NCBI GenBank assembly: GCA_020850375.1
Contig: JADZET010000155.1
Coordinates: 1 to 28,858, forward strand
Source of the DNA: Phycisphaeraceae bacterium
GTDB lineage: Bacteria > Planctomycetota > Phycisphaerae > Phycisphaerales > Phycisphaeraceae
Direction: 5' to 3'
DNA length: 28,858 nucleotides
Both the position numbers and the translations under genes were made by a program. Below, in pieces: positions 6,792 to 15,464 of the stretch; positions within the stretch are counted from its first letter, which is position 1; every line of letters begins with the position of its first letter. Under the pieces are notes generated by a model that saw only the letters and a list, made by a program, of their open reading frames with translations, was not told the origin of the DNA and did not search any database.

Positions 6792-9380
6792 ATGCACCGG
6801 CTAGATGCGTGGCGACGAACTAACCTGGCCCTGACTCTCCTGCTCGCCTCCGGGCTGGCGCTCGGCGCCTTCGGCCAATCTCCCGCCGATCCCCCCAACA
6901 CCTCCAGCGACGATTCATCCCAGGACGTCTCCCTGACCTATGAGCTCGACGTCGCCCGCCTGCTCGACGTCAGCCAGACCCTGCCCTCCGACGTCCAGGA
7001 CGGCATCTGGCGCGTGACCCCCTCGGCAGAGAAACGTCTGCTCGTCCTGCCCCTGCACATCACCCCCTCAACCGTCCCGATGTCCTTCGGCCCCACCGCC
7101 ATCCGCGCCCGCGCCGGCAGACTCCTGGCCTACTTGGTCCCCGCCCCCGAGGACTCCGACGACGCCTCGACCCTCCGCGGCGGCGACACGACCGACGCTC
7201 AGACCCGCTTCCCGCGCCTCACCCGCTCGCTGACCGTCACCCCCCACGGACGCGTCCAGTGGAAGCTCGACCGCTTCATCCCCGGCGGCGCCATCGCCGA
7301 CCCCGCCCAGCTCTACGCCCTCAAGATCCAGCCCACCCTCGCCGAAGCCCCCAACAACGCCGACAATCGCGGCCCACGCTCACCCCAGGACCGTCAGGCC
7401 CGCCAGCAGGAGCTCGAAGCCCAGCGCGCCCGCGCCCGCGAGCAGGCCGAGCTGCGCAAACGCATCCTCGCGTTGCCCACCGAGTTCGACGAGCCCCTGC
7501 CCCCCGTCGTCCTCGCCGTCATCGAGGTCCGCACCAACAACCCCGACGCCGACCTCTCCGGTTCCGAGCCGCTGCCCTGGCGACTGTCCCTCGACGACCT
7601 CCAGCCACTCGCCGCCGGCTCGGACGAGGCCCTCGAACGCCTCGACCAGGTGCTCGCCGCCGATCCCTCCCCCTACGGCCTGCGCCTCGCCGCACGCGCC
7701 CTCGTCCGAACGCCTTTGCTCGACCAGCCCCAGGTCCGACCCTCCGTCGCGGCTCTGGCCAAGCGCGTCCTCGCTGGCTCCGACGCCCAGGCTCGCCTGG
7801 TCGTCATCACCGTCCTGGCCTCCGCCCCCACGCCGGCCCCCGAATCCCTCGAGCTCCTGCGTCAGGCCGCCAAGGACGCCGACGGCCTCAATCGTCTGAC
7901 CGCCCTCGCCGGCCTGCTCCGCCTCGCCGGCTCGGACGTCGCCGCCGTCGACCACGTCCTCGCAGGTTTCGCCTCCACCTGGGCCATGCCCTCGCCCCCC
8001 CCGGCCGACCAGGTCATCGACGCCCTGCTCGCCCGACCCCTGGGCGAATCCGAGCAGATCAACGCCAAGCTCATCGACGCCGTCGACTGGCCCAAGATCC
8101 CCGCCGCGAGACGCCAGCCGGCGATCCGCAAAGTCATCGACCGCGCCCCCGACACCTCCCTCGCTCGCCGCTGGCTCGACGCCAAACTCCTGGGCGCCTC
8201 CGACCCCGCGCTCATCAAGCAGACCCTGACCATCCTCGCTGACGCCGCCAAGGACCAGCCCCCCTCAACCGGCCCCGCCACCGCCCGCAGGATCATCTTC
8301 TCACGCAACGAGATGGCGATGCTCAAGCACCTCGAGTCCCGGGACCCTGCCCTGCGCGACCTGGCCTGGACCGGCCTGACGTGCTTCCGCATTCCCTCCT
8401 CCGAGTCAGACGATCCCAACGAAGAGCCCGGACCCGAGGTCGAGTTGATGGTCAAGATCGCACAGCTCGCCACCGCCCTCACCCCCACGCCCCCCTCCGC
8501 ACTGCCCTTCGTCCTCGACCAGCCCGGACGCCACACCCGCGCCGCCGGACTCGTCCGTCTGACCCTGGGCGCTGACCCCACGACCGCCGCCGCCGCCGCC
8601 AAGGCCATGCTCGGCTCGAACCTCCCCCTGGCCGCCGCCCTAGTCCGACTCGACCCCCCCAGCCGACGCAAACTCGCCGACCGCGTCTACACCGCCCTGA
8701 CCGGCAACGCCCCGCTCGTCACCCCGCTGCTGATCGAGCCCAAGGGCGTCCACGCCGTCTGCGACTGGTGGGCCGCCCAACTCGCCGCCGGCCGGCTCCC
8801 CGGCCCCGAGCTCTGGGTCAAGCCCTTCGACGGCACGCAGAAAATGCTCAGCACCGCCTCGATGGCCAACGACCCCGCGGTCCGCGCCGCCGTCGCCTCC
8901 GCTCTCGCCGCAGCCGCCGGCGGGGACGCCGCCGCCCAACAGGCGCTCATCCAGGACTTTGACAAGGTCCAGGACAGCCGACTCACCGACCTCATGGACA
9001 TCTGGCACGCCCGACGCCACCAGATCCTCATCAAGCAGATCGCCGCCCAGGCCCGCACCTATCGCTTCACCCTCGTCCGCCCCGAGCCGCCCGCCCGCCT
9101 CGACCTCGGCCTCGCCCGCCTCGAGGTCCGCGAGCAGAACCCCGTCCTGAGCGTCGGCAACGTCTCCCTCGCCATCCCACCCGACACCGAGGAGCTCGTC
9201 GTGCGTCTGACCAACCCCGCCGAGCTCGCCAACTTCGCCGTCAAGGGCATCGAGACCTGGGAGCTCGATCAAGTCCCCCAGATCGACCTCACCCTCCAGC
9301 CCGACGGCGCCTGGCTCGGCTCGTTCACCGCCCCCTCGGGAAGCGCCGAGCTCCGACTCGAGCCCCAGAACCTCAGATAA
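6792..9380 (+). CDS. Large exported protein of unknown family
   Basis: I do not recognise this 862-residue protein. The chosen ATG has GGAGG seven bases upstream and begins a normal signal peptide (MHRLDAWRRTNLALTLLLASG to about AFGQS, residue 30), whereas the longer open frame from 6444 has neither. After a low-complexity Ser/Asp stretch comes a beta-rich N-terminal part (about 38-190). A charged Gln/Arg/Glu helix that could be a coiled coil follows at about 195-228. Next is a long alternating-helix region (about 265-700) resembling HEAT-like repeats, and finally a beta-rich C-terminal part of about 100 residues. No catalytic motif is apparent. Its location is periplasmic or extracellular by inference. 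A structural or scaffold role is possible but unproven. Confidence 0.8.
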   Translation: MHRLDAWRRTNLALTLLLASGLALGAFGQSPADPPNTSSDDSSQDVSLTYELDVARLLDVSQTLPSDVQDGIWRVTPSAEKRLLVLPLHITPSTVPMSFGPTAIRARAGRLLAYLVPAPEDSDDASTLRGGDTTDAQTRFPRLTRSLTVTPHGRVQWKLDRFIPGGAIADPAQLYALKIQPTLAEAPNNADNRGPRSPQDRQARQQELEAQRARAREQAELRKRILALPTEFDEPLPPVVLAVIEVRTNNPDADLSGSEPLPWRLSLDDLQPLAAGSDEALERLDQVLAADPSPYGLRLAARALVRTPLLDQPQVRPSVAALAKRVLAGSDAQARLVVITVLASAPTPAPESLELLRQAAKDADGLNRLTALAGLLRLAGSDVAAVDHVLAGFASTWAMPSPPPADQVIDALLARPLGESEQINAKLIDAVDWPKIPAARRQPAIRKVIDRAPDTSLARRWLDAKLLGASDPALIKQTLTILADAAKDQPPSTGPATARRIIFSRNEMAMLKHLESRDPALRDLAWTGLTCFRIPSSESDDPNEEPGPEVELMVKIAQLATALTPTPPSALPFVLDQPGRHTRAAGLVRLTLGADPTTAAAAAKAMLGSNLPLAAALVRLDPPSRRKLADRVYTALTGNAPLVTPLLIEPKGVHAVCDWWAAQLAAGRLPGPELWVKPFDGTQKMLSTASMANDPAVRAAVASALAAAAGGDAAAQQALIQDFDKVQDSRLTDLMDIWHARRHQILIKQIAAQARTYRFTLVRPEPPARLDLGLARLEVREQNPVLSVGNVSLAIPPDTEELVVRLTNPAELANFAVKGIETWELDQVPQIDLTLQPDGAWLGSFTAPSGSAELRLEPQNLR

Positions 9381-9407
9381 TCCTGGCAAGCCCGCCCTCC
9401 TTGACGC

Positions 9408-9416
9408 TGATATAAT
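9408..9416 (+). promoter_or_regulatory. Extended -10 element before the GT87 gene
   Basis: TGATATAAT (9408-9416) fits the extended -10 pattern TGnTATAAT exactly. No good -35 is present at the normal distance; extended -10 promoters can work without one. The predicted start is near 9423, about 30 bases before the ATG at 9453. Confidence 0.5.
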
Positions 9417-9452
9417 CCGTCCCTTGCCAACTCAAGTTGTGAGCATCACCCC

Positions 9453-10796
9453 ATGACCCATGCGGCCGATCAGCAGCAGGGATCGGATTCGCTCAGCCGC
9501 CGCCGTGTCACCGGTGGGGTCAGCGGCAACTCGCTCCGGCTGCTCATCTTCCTCGCCGCCCTCGTCTGGTTCACGATCCACGGCCCCTACAACGGCCTGC
9601 TCAACTCCTCTGACCTACGCCTGATCTACGCCCAGTCCCGAGCCTGGCTCGAGGGACGCAATCCCTACCACCACGAGGACCTCTTCACCGTCCTGATCAA
9701 CCAGGGCGTCGACGTCGCCGGCGCCATGCCGCGCGATCACTGGCCCGCCATCTACCCCCCGACCATGCACCCCCTGATCGCGCCCCTGGCCCTGATGCCC
9801 TGGCCCGCCGCCCGCGTCACATGGATCCTCGTCAACCTCGCCGTCCTCGTCGGCACGGTCGTCCTGCTCTGGCGCTGGGTCGGCTGGTCCATCGACGATC
9901 CACGCGGGCGATGGCTCATCCTGATCACGCTCCTGTTCTGGCCTCTGCACACCGGCTTCGGCACCGGACAGCTCACCCTGCTCTCCCTGATGCTCGGCCT
10001 GGCCGCCGCCGACTGCGACCGCCGCGGCCGCACCCTCTGCGCCAGCCTGCTCCTGGGCGCCGGCATCGCCCTCAAGCCCCAGGTCGCCGGCGTCCTCTGG
10101 CTCTGGCTCGCACTCGAGGGCCGGTGGCGCGCCTGCCTCTGGTCCTTCCTCGTCCCCCTGCTCAGCGGCTCGCTCGGCGCCGCCGTCCTCTATCTCAACG
10201 ACGTCCCCTGGCTCGCCGACCTGCGACGCAACCTCGCGGACAACGCCCTCGGCGGCGGCGGCGACCCCACCCCCGTCAACCCCCTGCGCTTCCAGCTGCT
10301 CAACCTCCAGTGGCCCCTGCACGAGTTCATCCACAGCCGCTGGCTCGTCAACGCCCTCGTCCTGGCCATCGCACTGCTCGTCACCGTCGCCGCCACGATC
10401 GCCGCACGCCGCCGACGCGATCATCTCACCAGCATGCTCCTGCTCGCCACACTCGCCTCGCTGAGCATGCTCATCGTCTACCGCCGCATGTACGACGCCG
10501 TCATGCTCCTGCCGGCCGTGGCCGTCCAGCTCGACGCCTGGGGCCGCTGGCCGCGCTGGGTCCGGGGACTCTCCGCCACGGCCGTCTTCGCCTACCTCAC
10601 CCCCGGCTCCGTCATGTGGCTGGCCATCGCCGACCGCGCCCAGATGACCGCCTCGGTCGTCGACACCTGGTGGTGGCGGGGCGTCATCCTCCCCTATCAG
10701 GTCTGGCTGACGCTTCTGCTGACCCTCCTGCTCCTGAGCCGACTCCTGGCCCCGACCGCCGTCACCGCTCCGACCGACCCCCACAAGGACCGATAG
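9453..10796 (+). CDS. GT87-family (DUF2029) integral membrane glycosyltransferase
   Basis: GT87 enzymes are polytopic GT-C glycosyltransferases that use polyprenyl-phosphate-linked sugars on the outer face of the inner membrane; mycobacterial members are mannosyltransferases. The 447-residue protein has about ten hydrophobic helices. It shows the family's first periplasmic loop pattern (WLEGRNPYHH, then AIYPPTMHPLIAPLALMPW), followed by GFGTGQLTLLSLMLGLAAA and GIALKPQVAGVLWLW, both characteristic of DUF2029. An acidic or His catalytic residue cannot be assigned from sequence alone. It sits alone behind an extended -10 promoter, between two exported proteins of unclear role. The donor may be a mannose- or glucose-type polyprenyl sugar, but this is not shown. 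Confidence 0.85.
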   Translation: MTHAADQQQGSDSLSRRRVTGGVSGNSLRLLIFLAALVWFTIHGPYNGLLNSSDLRLIYAQSRAWLEGRNPYHHEDLFTVLINQGVDVAGAMPRDHWPAIYPPTMHPLIAPLALMPWPAARVTWILVNLAVLVGTVVLLWRWVGWSIDDPRGRWLILITLLFWPLHTGFGTGQLTLLSLMLGLAAADCDRRGRTLCASLLLGAGIALKPQVAGVLWLWLALEGRWRACLWSFLVPLLSGSLGAAVLYLNDVPWLADLRRNLADNALGGGGDPTPVNPLRFQLLNLQWPLHEFIHSRWLVNALVLAIALLVTVAATIAARRRRDHLTSMLLLATLASLSMLIVYRRMYDAVMLLPAVAVQLDAWGRWPRWVRGLSATAVFAYLTPGSVMWLAIADRAQMTASVVDTWWWRGVILPYQVWLTLLLTLLLLSRLLAPTAVTAPTDPHKDR

Positions 10797-10917
10797 CACA
10801 ACCGCGACTTGTTTCTTTTCCGCCCCTGATTCGCCATGTCCCCCAACCCGTGAGCCGATCTTACGTATGCACAGCATTGACTCACCTCGGGCCCGCGCCC
10901 GGGCTCAGGAGCCGTTT

Positions 10918-12468
10918 ATGTCCGATCATGGCCCGCCGGCCGGTCGAAGCAGGGGTGCAATCCCGGCGCGCCTTGAGCGTCTGATCATCGGCGTCGGCCT
11001 GCTCGCGATCCTCGCCGCGGCAGGGGCCCGCTTCGGCCCCCGCCTCGCCGACGCCGCCGACAAACCCGCCACGCAGCCCGCTCCCACCTCGCAGCCCGCC
11101 CCTCGCCCCTCCACACGCCACCTCATCGGCCTGACCGACCTGACCCGACGCATCGGCGGCGCCAAGACCCCCGTCGGCCGCGGAATCACCACCCAGCACG
11201 TCGAGGGACCCCTCGGCTCCTACGTCCCCGACGTCGCCCTCCCCCAGTTCAACTTCGTCAGCTTCCGCCCTATGAGCGGACCCAGCCAGACCTCCGGCCA
11301 CACCACCAGCACCGCACGCATCCTCTACGGCCGCAAGGCCCTGCTCCCGGCCGTCTCCGACGTCGCCTGCTACTCCTCCGAGGACTGGATCAAGGACGGC
11401 TACCTCCGCGCCGGCTCCCCCGAGCCCCCGCGCGCCGACGGCCGACGCCTCCAGAACCACAGCTGGATCGGCATGGTCGGCCCACGCGCCGCCGACGCCC
11501 TGCGCCGCATCGACTACGTCGTCGACCAACAGGACGTCATCGTCGTCGTCGGCGTCAACAACGGCGCCAATACCCCCGTCCCCGACCTGCTCGCGAGCGC
11601 CTACAACGTCCTCGCCGTCGGCGCCGAATCCGGCAACAGCAGCGGCGGCTACACCCGCGTCGACACCCCCGGCCGATGCAAGCCCGACCTCGTCGCTCCC
11701 GGCGGACAGACCAGCTACACCACCCCCGTCGTCACCGCCGTCGCTGGCCGACTCCTCGAAGTCGCCGACAAGATGGCCGACTCCGCTCCCCAGGCCAGCA
11801 AGTCCCCCGTCATCCGCGCCGTCCTGCTCGCCGGCGCCGAGAAGACTCCCCGCTGGCGCCCCGAGCCCGGCCACCCCCTCGACAGCCACCTCGGCGCCGG
11901 ACTCGTTCGCATCGACCAGAGCTACCTCATCCTCACCCGCGGACCCGTTGACCCCGGACGCGTACGCACCCCCTTCGGCTGGGACTACCGCACGATCAAC
12001 CCCGACGGCGAACAGGACTACGACTTCCACCTCACCCGCTCCGCCGACGAGTGGTCCGTCATCCTCACCTGGAACCGCAAGGTCCTCGGCGGCGTCGTCA
12101 AGGACCCCGTCCTGCTCCGCCCACGATGGAACAACCTCGCCTATGTCGCCGACCTCGACCTGATCCTCTACGCCGTCGACGACCAGGGACGCGAGACCCA
12201 GTTCGCCGTCTCCAACAGCAAGCTCGACAACGTCGAGCACCTCTACCTCAAGAACCTCCCCGCCGGCCGCTACCGCCTGCGCGTCCGCCGCGTCGACGCC
12301 ATCGACGCGCTGCCCGACTGCCCCTACGCCCTGGCCTGGCGCTTCGCCGCCCCGCCCAAGCCCGCCGCCTCACCCCCCGACGCTCCTGGCGAGCCCGACG
12401 AGGATGAAGATGTCTCTCCCACCACCCAACCCGCGACGATGCCCCAGCTCGCCCCCGACGCCTCCTGA
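10918..12468 (+). CDS. Diverged subtilase-like (S8) exported protein
   Basis: This 516-residue protein has an N-terminal anchor or signal helix (about 20-40), a Pro/Thr/Gln linker, an S8-like domain and a Pro/Asp/Glu-rich tail. Subtilase landmarks are SGHTTSTARILYG with the catalytic-type His128, NHSWIG, VVVGVNNGANTP with oxyanion Asn214, GRCKPDLVAPG, and TSYTTPVVTAVAG with Ser266. The usual DTG/DSG Asp motif is not present: the matching place reads TTQHVEG, so Glu96 could be the substitute. The domain is followed by a beta-rich C-terminal domain (about 330-470). AGGAG lies six bases before the ATG at 10918; an ATG at 10867 is also in frame but lacks a ribosome site. It is either an active enzyme with a Glu in the triad or a pseudoprotease. 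Confidence 0.72.
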   Translation: MSDHGPPAGRSRGAIPARLERLIIGVGLLAILAAAGARFGPRLADAADKPATQPAPTSQPAPRPSTRHLIGLTDLTRRIGGAKTPVGRGITTQHVEGPLGSYVPDVALPQFNFVSFRPMSGPSQTSGHTTSTARILYGRKALLPAVSDVACYSSEDWIKDGYLRAGSPEPPRADGRRLQNHSWIGMVGPRAADALRRIDYVVDQQDVIVVVGVNNGANTPVPDLLASAYNVLAVGAESGNSSGGYTRVDTPGRCKPDLVAPGGQTSYTTPVVTAVAGRLLEVADKMADSAPQASKSPVIRAVLLAGAEKTPRWRPEPGHPLDSHLGAGLVRIDQSYLILTRGPVDPGRVRTPFGWDYRTINPDGEQDYDFHLTRSADEWSVILTWNRKVLGGVVKDPVLLRPRWNNLAYVADLDLILYAVDDQGRETQFAVSNSKLDNVEHLYLKNLPAGRYRLRVRRVDAIDALPDCPYALAWRFAAPPKPAASPPDAPGEPDEDEDVSPTTQPATMPQLAPDAS

Positions 12469-12629
12469 CACGCCTGGGTCCGAGAATCCCCCGTCCCATA
12501 CCCCGGCACGCAATTTCACGTCAACTCCCCCCGATCTTGCCGACGATACCGTATTGCGTGCCGGCCCCGTGTCGGTCAGACTATGCGCTGACTGTCTGGG
12601 CAACAGCCCGCAAGCAATGGAGCTAGACC

Positions 12630-14168
12630 ATGGTTTTTGATCGCGCGCGTCGTGGCTGGATGACAGGTTTGGTCGTGCTGCTCTGCGTCGTCGCACGCGG
12701 CGCAACGGCCCAGGAGGTCCCCTTCACCGGCATCGTCACCGAGGACAACGTCAAGGCCCGCGCCGGCGCCGCCGCCGCCTTCTACGCCGTCGGCGATGTC
12801 CCCCGCGGCGCCCTCGTCCAGGTCGTCAACGTCATCTCCGGCTGGTCCGTCGTCCAGCCCCCGACCGGCGTCACCAGCTACATCTCCAAGGCCTACGTCG
12901 AGGCCCGCGGCGACGGCAAGTCCGGCGTCGTCACCACCGACGAGGCATGGGTCAAGGTCGCCGGCATCGACAAGCCCGCGCACCTGAGCTACCAGACCCA
13001 CGCCTACCTCTCCAAGGCACAGACCGTCAACATCCTCGGCGAGGAGGGCGACTTCTACCGCATCACCCCACCCGAGAACGCCCACGTCTTCCTCCCCCCC
13101 GGCGCCGTCCGCCGCGCCACCCAGGCCGAGTTGAGCATGCCCGAGGCGCCCGCCCCTGAGAAACCCGCGCCCACCCCCGTGGTCGTGCACCCCGCGCCGA
13201 CGCCGGACCCTGCGCCCAAGCCCGCCGCCCCCGCCGAGCCGCCCGCGACGGCCAACGCCCCCGTCACCTCCGAACCCGAGCCGGCCCCCGCCAAGGTTCA
13301 AGCCCCCGCCCCGACCACGGCCCCCGCCGTTGTGCCCAGCCCCGCCGAGGTGACCCCGCCGCCCAAGACCTCCGAGGCGCCCAAGCCCGCCGCCCCCGTG
13401 GCCGCGGCCCCCGCGCCCGCCCCCGCAACCACGCCCGCCGCCACCTCGCAGTGGCCCAAGGCCATCAGCCCCCAGCTCGCCGCCGCCGAGGCCAAGCTCC
13501 GCGAGGCCTGGGACCTCCCCGTCGAGCAGCAGCCCATCGACGCCCTCCTGGCCGCCTATGAGCCCCTGGTGCGCGACCCCAACATCCCGCTGCCCGACCG
13601 TCGCATCGCCGCCTCGCGCGTCAACCTCCTCCAACGCAACGCCCAGATCGCCAAGACCCTCTCCGGCATGACCTCCCTCTCGAACAAGATCGAAGGCCGC
13701 GGCGCCCAGTCGATCCTCGGCGAGTTCAAGCCCCAGGACGCCCAGGGATACCAACTGCCCCCGCAGTACTCCGTCGTCGGCCGACTCCTCGCCAGCAGCG
13801 TCTACGACGGCATGAGCCTGCCGCGTCTGCTCCGCCTGGTCGATCCCGCCACCGGACGCACCGTCGCCTACGTCGATCCCAAGCTCGTCGAGGGCGCCGC
13901 CTACACCCTCGGCCAGGTCGTCGGCATCGTCGGAGAGGTCCGCTTCGACCCCACCCTGCGCCTGAACCTCATCGACGTCCAGAAGCTCGACGTCCTCGAG
14001 GCCACCGCCACCTCCATCCAACCCACCGAGATGCCCCCCGGCGCCGACCTCACTCCCGCCCCCGACCTGGACCTCGCCCCGCCTCCCCCGCCTGTCGAAG
14101 AGGTCGTGCCCCTGCCGATGGGGACCCCGGCGCCCGAGCCCGCCCCCGCGGACGAGCCCGGCAAGTAA
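12630..14168 (+). CDS. Exported double bacterial-SH3 protein with Pro/Ala linker
   Basis: The 512-residue protein has a signal peptide with likely cleavage after ATA (about residue 27). Two bacterial SH3-like domains follow. The first, at about 33-92, contains NVKARAGAAAAFYAVGDVPRG and a GW-x-V strand; the second, at about 102-160, contains AWVKVAG and EEGDFYRI. A roughly 110-residue Pro/Ala/Thr linker (about 170-280) comes next, and then a globular C-terminal part (about 285-460). The C-terminal part contains VVGRLLASSVYDG, LRLVDPATGRTVAYVDP and VGIVGEVRFDPTLRLNLIDVQKLDVL, which may be an OB- or SH3-like small beta domain. The tail is again Pro-rich. SH3b domains usually bind peptidoglycan, so a periplasmic wall-associated role is likely. 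GGAG lies upstream of the ATG, and a strong terminator follows. Confidence 0.8.
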   Translation: MVFDRARRGWMTGLVVLLCVVARGATAQEVPFTGIVTEDNVKARAGAAAAFYAVGDVPRGALVQVVNVISGWSVVQPPTGVTSYISKAYVEARGDGKSGVVTTDEAWVKVAGIDKPAHLSYQTHAYLSKAQTVNILGEEGDFYRITPPENAHVFLPPGAVRRATQAELSMPEAPAPEKPAPTPVVVHPAPTPDPAPKPAAPAEPPATANAPVTSEPEPAPAKVQAPAPTTAPAVVPSPAEVTPPPKTSEAPKPAAPVAAAPAPAPATTPAATSQWPKAISPQLAAAEAKLREAWDLPVEQQPIDALLAAYEPLVRDPNIPLPDRRIAASRVNLLQRNAQIAKTLSGMTSLSNKIEGRGAQSILGEFKPQDAQGYQLPPQYSVVGRLLASSVYDGMSLPRLLRLVDPATGRTVAYVDPKLVEGAAYTLGQVVGIVGEVRFDPTLRLNLIDVQKLDVLEATATSIQPTEMPPGADLTPAPDLDLAPPPPPVEEVVPLPMGTPAPEPAPADEPGK

Positions 14169-14201
14169 CGGGATCACCCCACAAAATGCTGAAAATCACG
14201 C

Positions 14202-14234
14202 CCGCCGCGCCCTCACGGTGCGGCGGTTTTTCTT
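14202..14234 (+). terminator. Intrinsic terminator after the SH3b gene
   Basis: CCGCCGCGCC (14202-14211) pairs with GGTGCGGCGG (14217-14226) around a five-base loop, with one G-T wobble, and is followed directly by TTTTTCTT. This is a textbook rho-independent terminator 33 bases after the stop codon. Confidence 0.9.
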
Positions 14235-14456
14235 GGTCGAAAATACCTCCGACATGAGCCGAAATCGTCGATCAACGTCCATCCACGAGTTATCCGCTTT
14301 ACCCGCCCGCACGATCCATCCCAGCAGGTGCAACCGCTACCTTTCCAGGCCCGGCTTCACTGGACAACACGCCGACCACTAAGCAGCTTCACCCCCTTCG
14401 CCGATCCCCAGATTAGGCCCCGAGCCGGGCCGCGACATCGAGCCAAGGAGTCCCCC

Positions 14457-14966
14457 GTGCCCAACCCCAGCCCCGACCTTCGCATCGGCCAGATCCTCAT
14501 CGAGCGCGGGATCCTCAGCGAGCAGCAGGTCTTCGAGATCCTCCAGGCCCAGAAGCAGCGCGCGCTGCCCTTCGGCGTCCTGGCCGAACGCATGTTCGAG
14601 GTCACCGTCGAGAGCATCGAGGACGCCTGGGTCGAGCAGTACTGCCGATTCACCGGCGCCGTCGACCTGAGCAACGTCGAGTTCGACGCCCAGGCCCTGC
14701 GCCTGATCAACCGCCGACAGGCCTGGCAGTTCGAGATCCTCCCCATCCGCTTCGAGCCCTCCGGCGAGCTGCTCATGGCCGCCTCCCGCCACCGCCTGGC
14801 CCGCGCCGTCACCTTCGCCGCCCATCGCCTCGAACCCGTCGTCTACTTCCGCGTCGCCGAGTCCGACCAGCTCCGCGACTTCCTCCAGAAGTTCTACCCC
14901 ATGCCCGAGGTCACCCACGAGATCATCCGCCGCGCCAAAGAGATCGCCGACTCCCCCGCGGCCTGA
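14457..14966 (+). CDS. Stand-alone GspE N-terminal-domain (MshEN-like) protein
   Basis: The 169-residue protein matches the N-terminal domain of type II secretion/type IV pilus ATPases (GspE/PilB). IGQILIERGILSEQQVFEIL (10-29) is the first helix pair, LPFGVLAERM the second, and the sub-domain from about 85 (ILPIRFEPSGELLMAAS) matches the second half, where GspE proteins read LPL...LxVAxxDP. No Walker motifs or ATPase domain follow; the gene ends normally. MshEN domains often bind cyclic-di-GMP, so this could be a free sensor or an adaptor to a pilus/secretion ATPase elsewhere, but the binding motif is not clearly intact. GTG start chosen because AAGGAG precedes it by seven bases; the longer open frame from 14328 reads as non-coding. 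Confidence 0.75.
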   Translation: MPNPSPDLRIGQILIERGILSEQQVFEILQAQKQRALPFGVLAERMFEVTVESIEDAWVEQYCRFTGAVDLSNVEFDAQALRLINRRQAWQFEILPIRFEPSGELLMAASRHRLARAVTFAAHRLEPVVYFRVAESDQLRDFLQKFYPMPEVTHEIIRRAKEIADSPAA

Positions 14967-14984
14967 GTCTCGACCAGAGATGAT

Positions 14985-15410
14985 TCACCCGCCGGGCCCC
15001 GAGCCCCGCGACCGAAAGAAACTCTGCAGGATCGCCGCGGCGGCCAGCGCGTCGCGGCGTTGTTTTTTCTTCCCCCGCGTCAGCTCCAGCTCCCGCAGAC
15101 GCTCCTCCGCCTCGAAACTGCTCAGCCGCTCATCCGCCAGCCGCACCGGCAGACCGAACCGCTTGCCCAGCACTCTCGCCAGCTCCTTGGCCGCCCTCGC
15201 CCCCGCCCCCTCGCTCCCGTCCATGTTCAGCGGCAGCCCCACCACCAGCGCCCCCGGCTCCTGCTCCCGCACCACCCGCTCGAGCGCGACCAGCAGCTTC
15301 TCCCGCGTGTCCGCCTCGACCACCTCTAACGGCGACACAATCCCCGTCCCGTCGTCCCCGACGGCCAGGCCGGTCCGCTTGCCTCCAGGATCAATCGCCA
15401 GATAGCGCAT
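14985..15410 (-). CDS. ruvX: Putative pre-16S rRNA nuclease / Holliday-junction resolvase-like YqgF
   Basis: RuvX (YqgF) is an RNase H-fold nuclease; in E. coli it helps mature the 16S rRNA 5' end, and it was once proposed as a resolvase. The 141-residue protein is full length. The signature motifs are present: AIDPGGKRTGLAVGD (with the first Asp), VVGLPLNMDGSEG, ADERLSSFEAE (Asp-Glu) and RDALAAAAILQSF (final Asp). The start MRYLAID matches the family; an in-frame GTG 21 bases upstream (15431) is possible but adds residues outside the conserved core. It follows manC by about 54 bases on the same strand, so the two probably share a transcript. It is convergent with the GspE-N-like gene, with only 18 bases between the stops. 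Confidence 0.92.
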   Translation of the reverse strand: MRYLAIDPGGKRTGLAVGDDGTGIVSPLEVVEADTREKLLVALERVVREQEPGALVVGLPLNMDGSEGAGARAAKELARVLGKRFGLPVRLADERLSSFEAEERLRELELTRGKKKQRRDALAAAAILQSFFRSRGSGPGG

Positions 15411-15464
15411 CAGGGATCGTCGACAGCCCACGCCGTCACTCGGTGGGGGGGGTAGGGGGGTACC

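Noticed and set aside
9401..9416. TTGACG plus TATAAT as a paired promoter before the GT87 gene
   Set aside because: The two boxes are only four bases apart; only the extended -10 was kept.
12576..14177. 533-codon open frame antisense to the SH3b gene
   Set aside because: Same mirror effect; Gly/Arg-rich with no recognisable motif, and the sense strand has a signal peptide, SH3b domains and a matched terminator.
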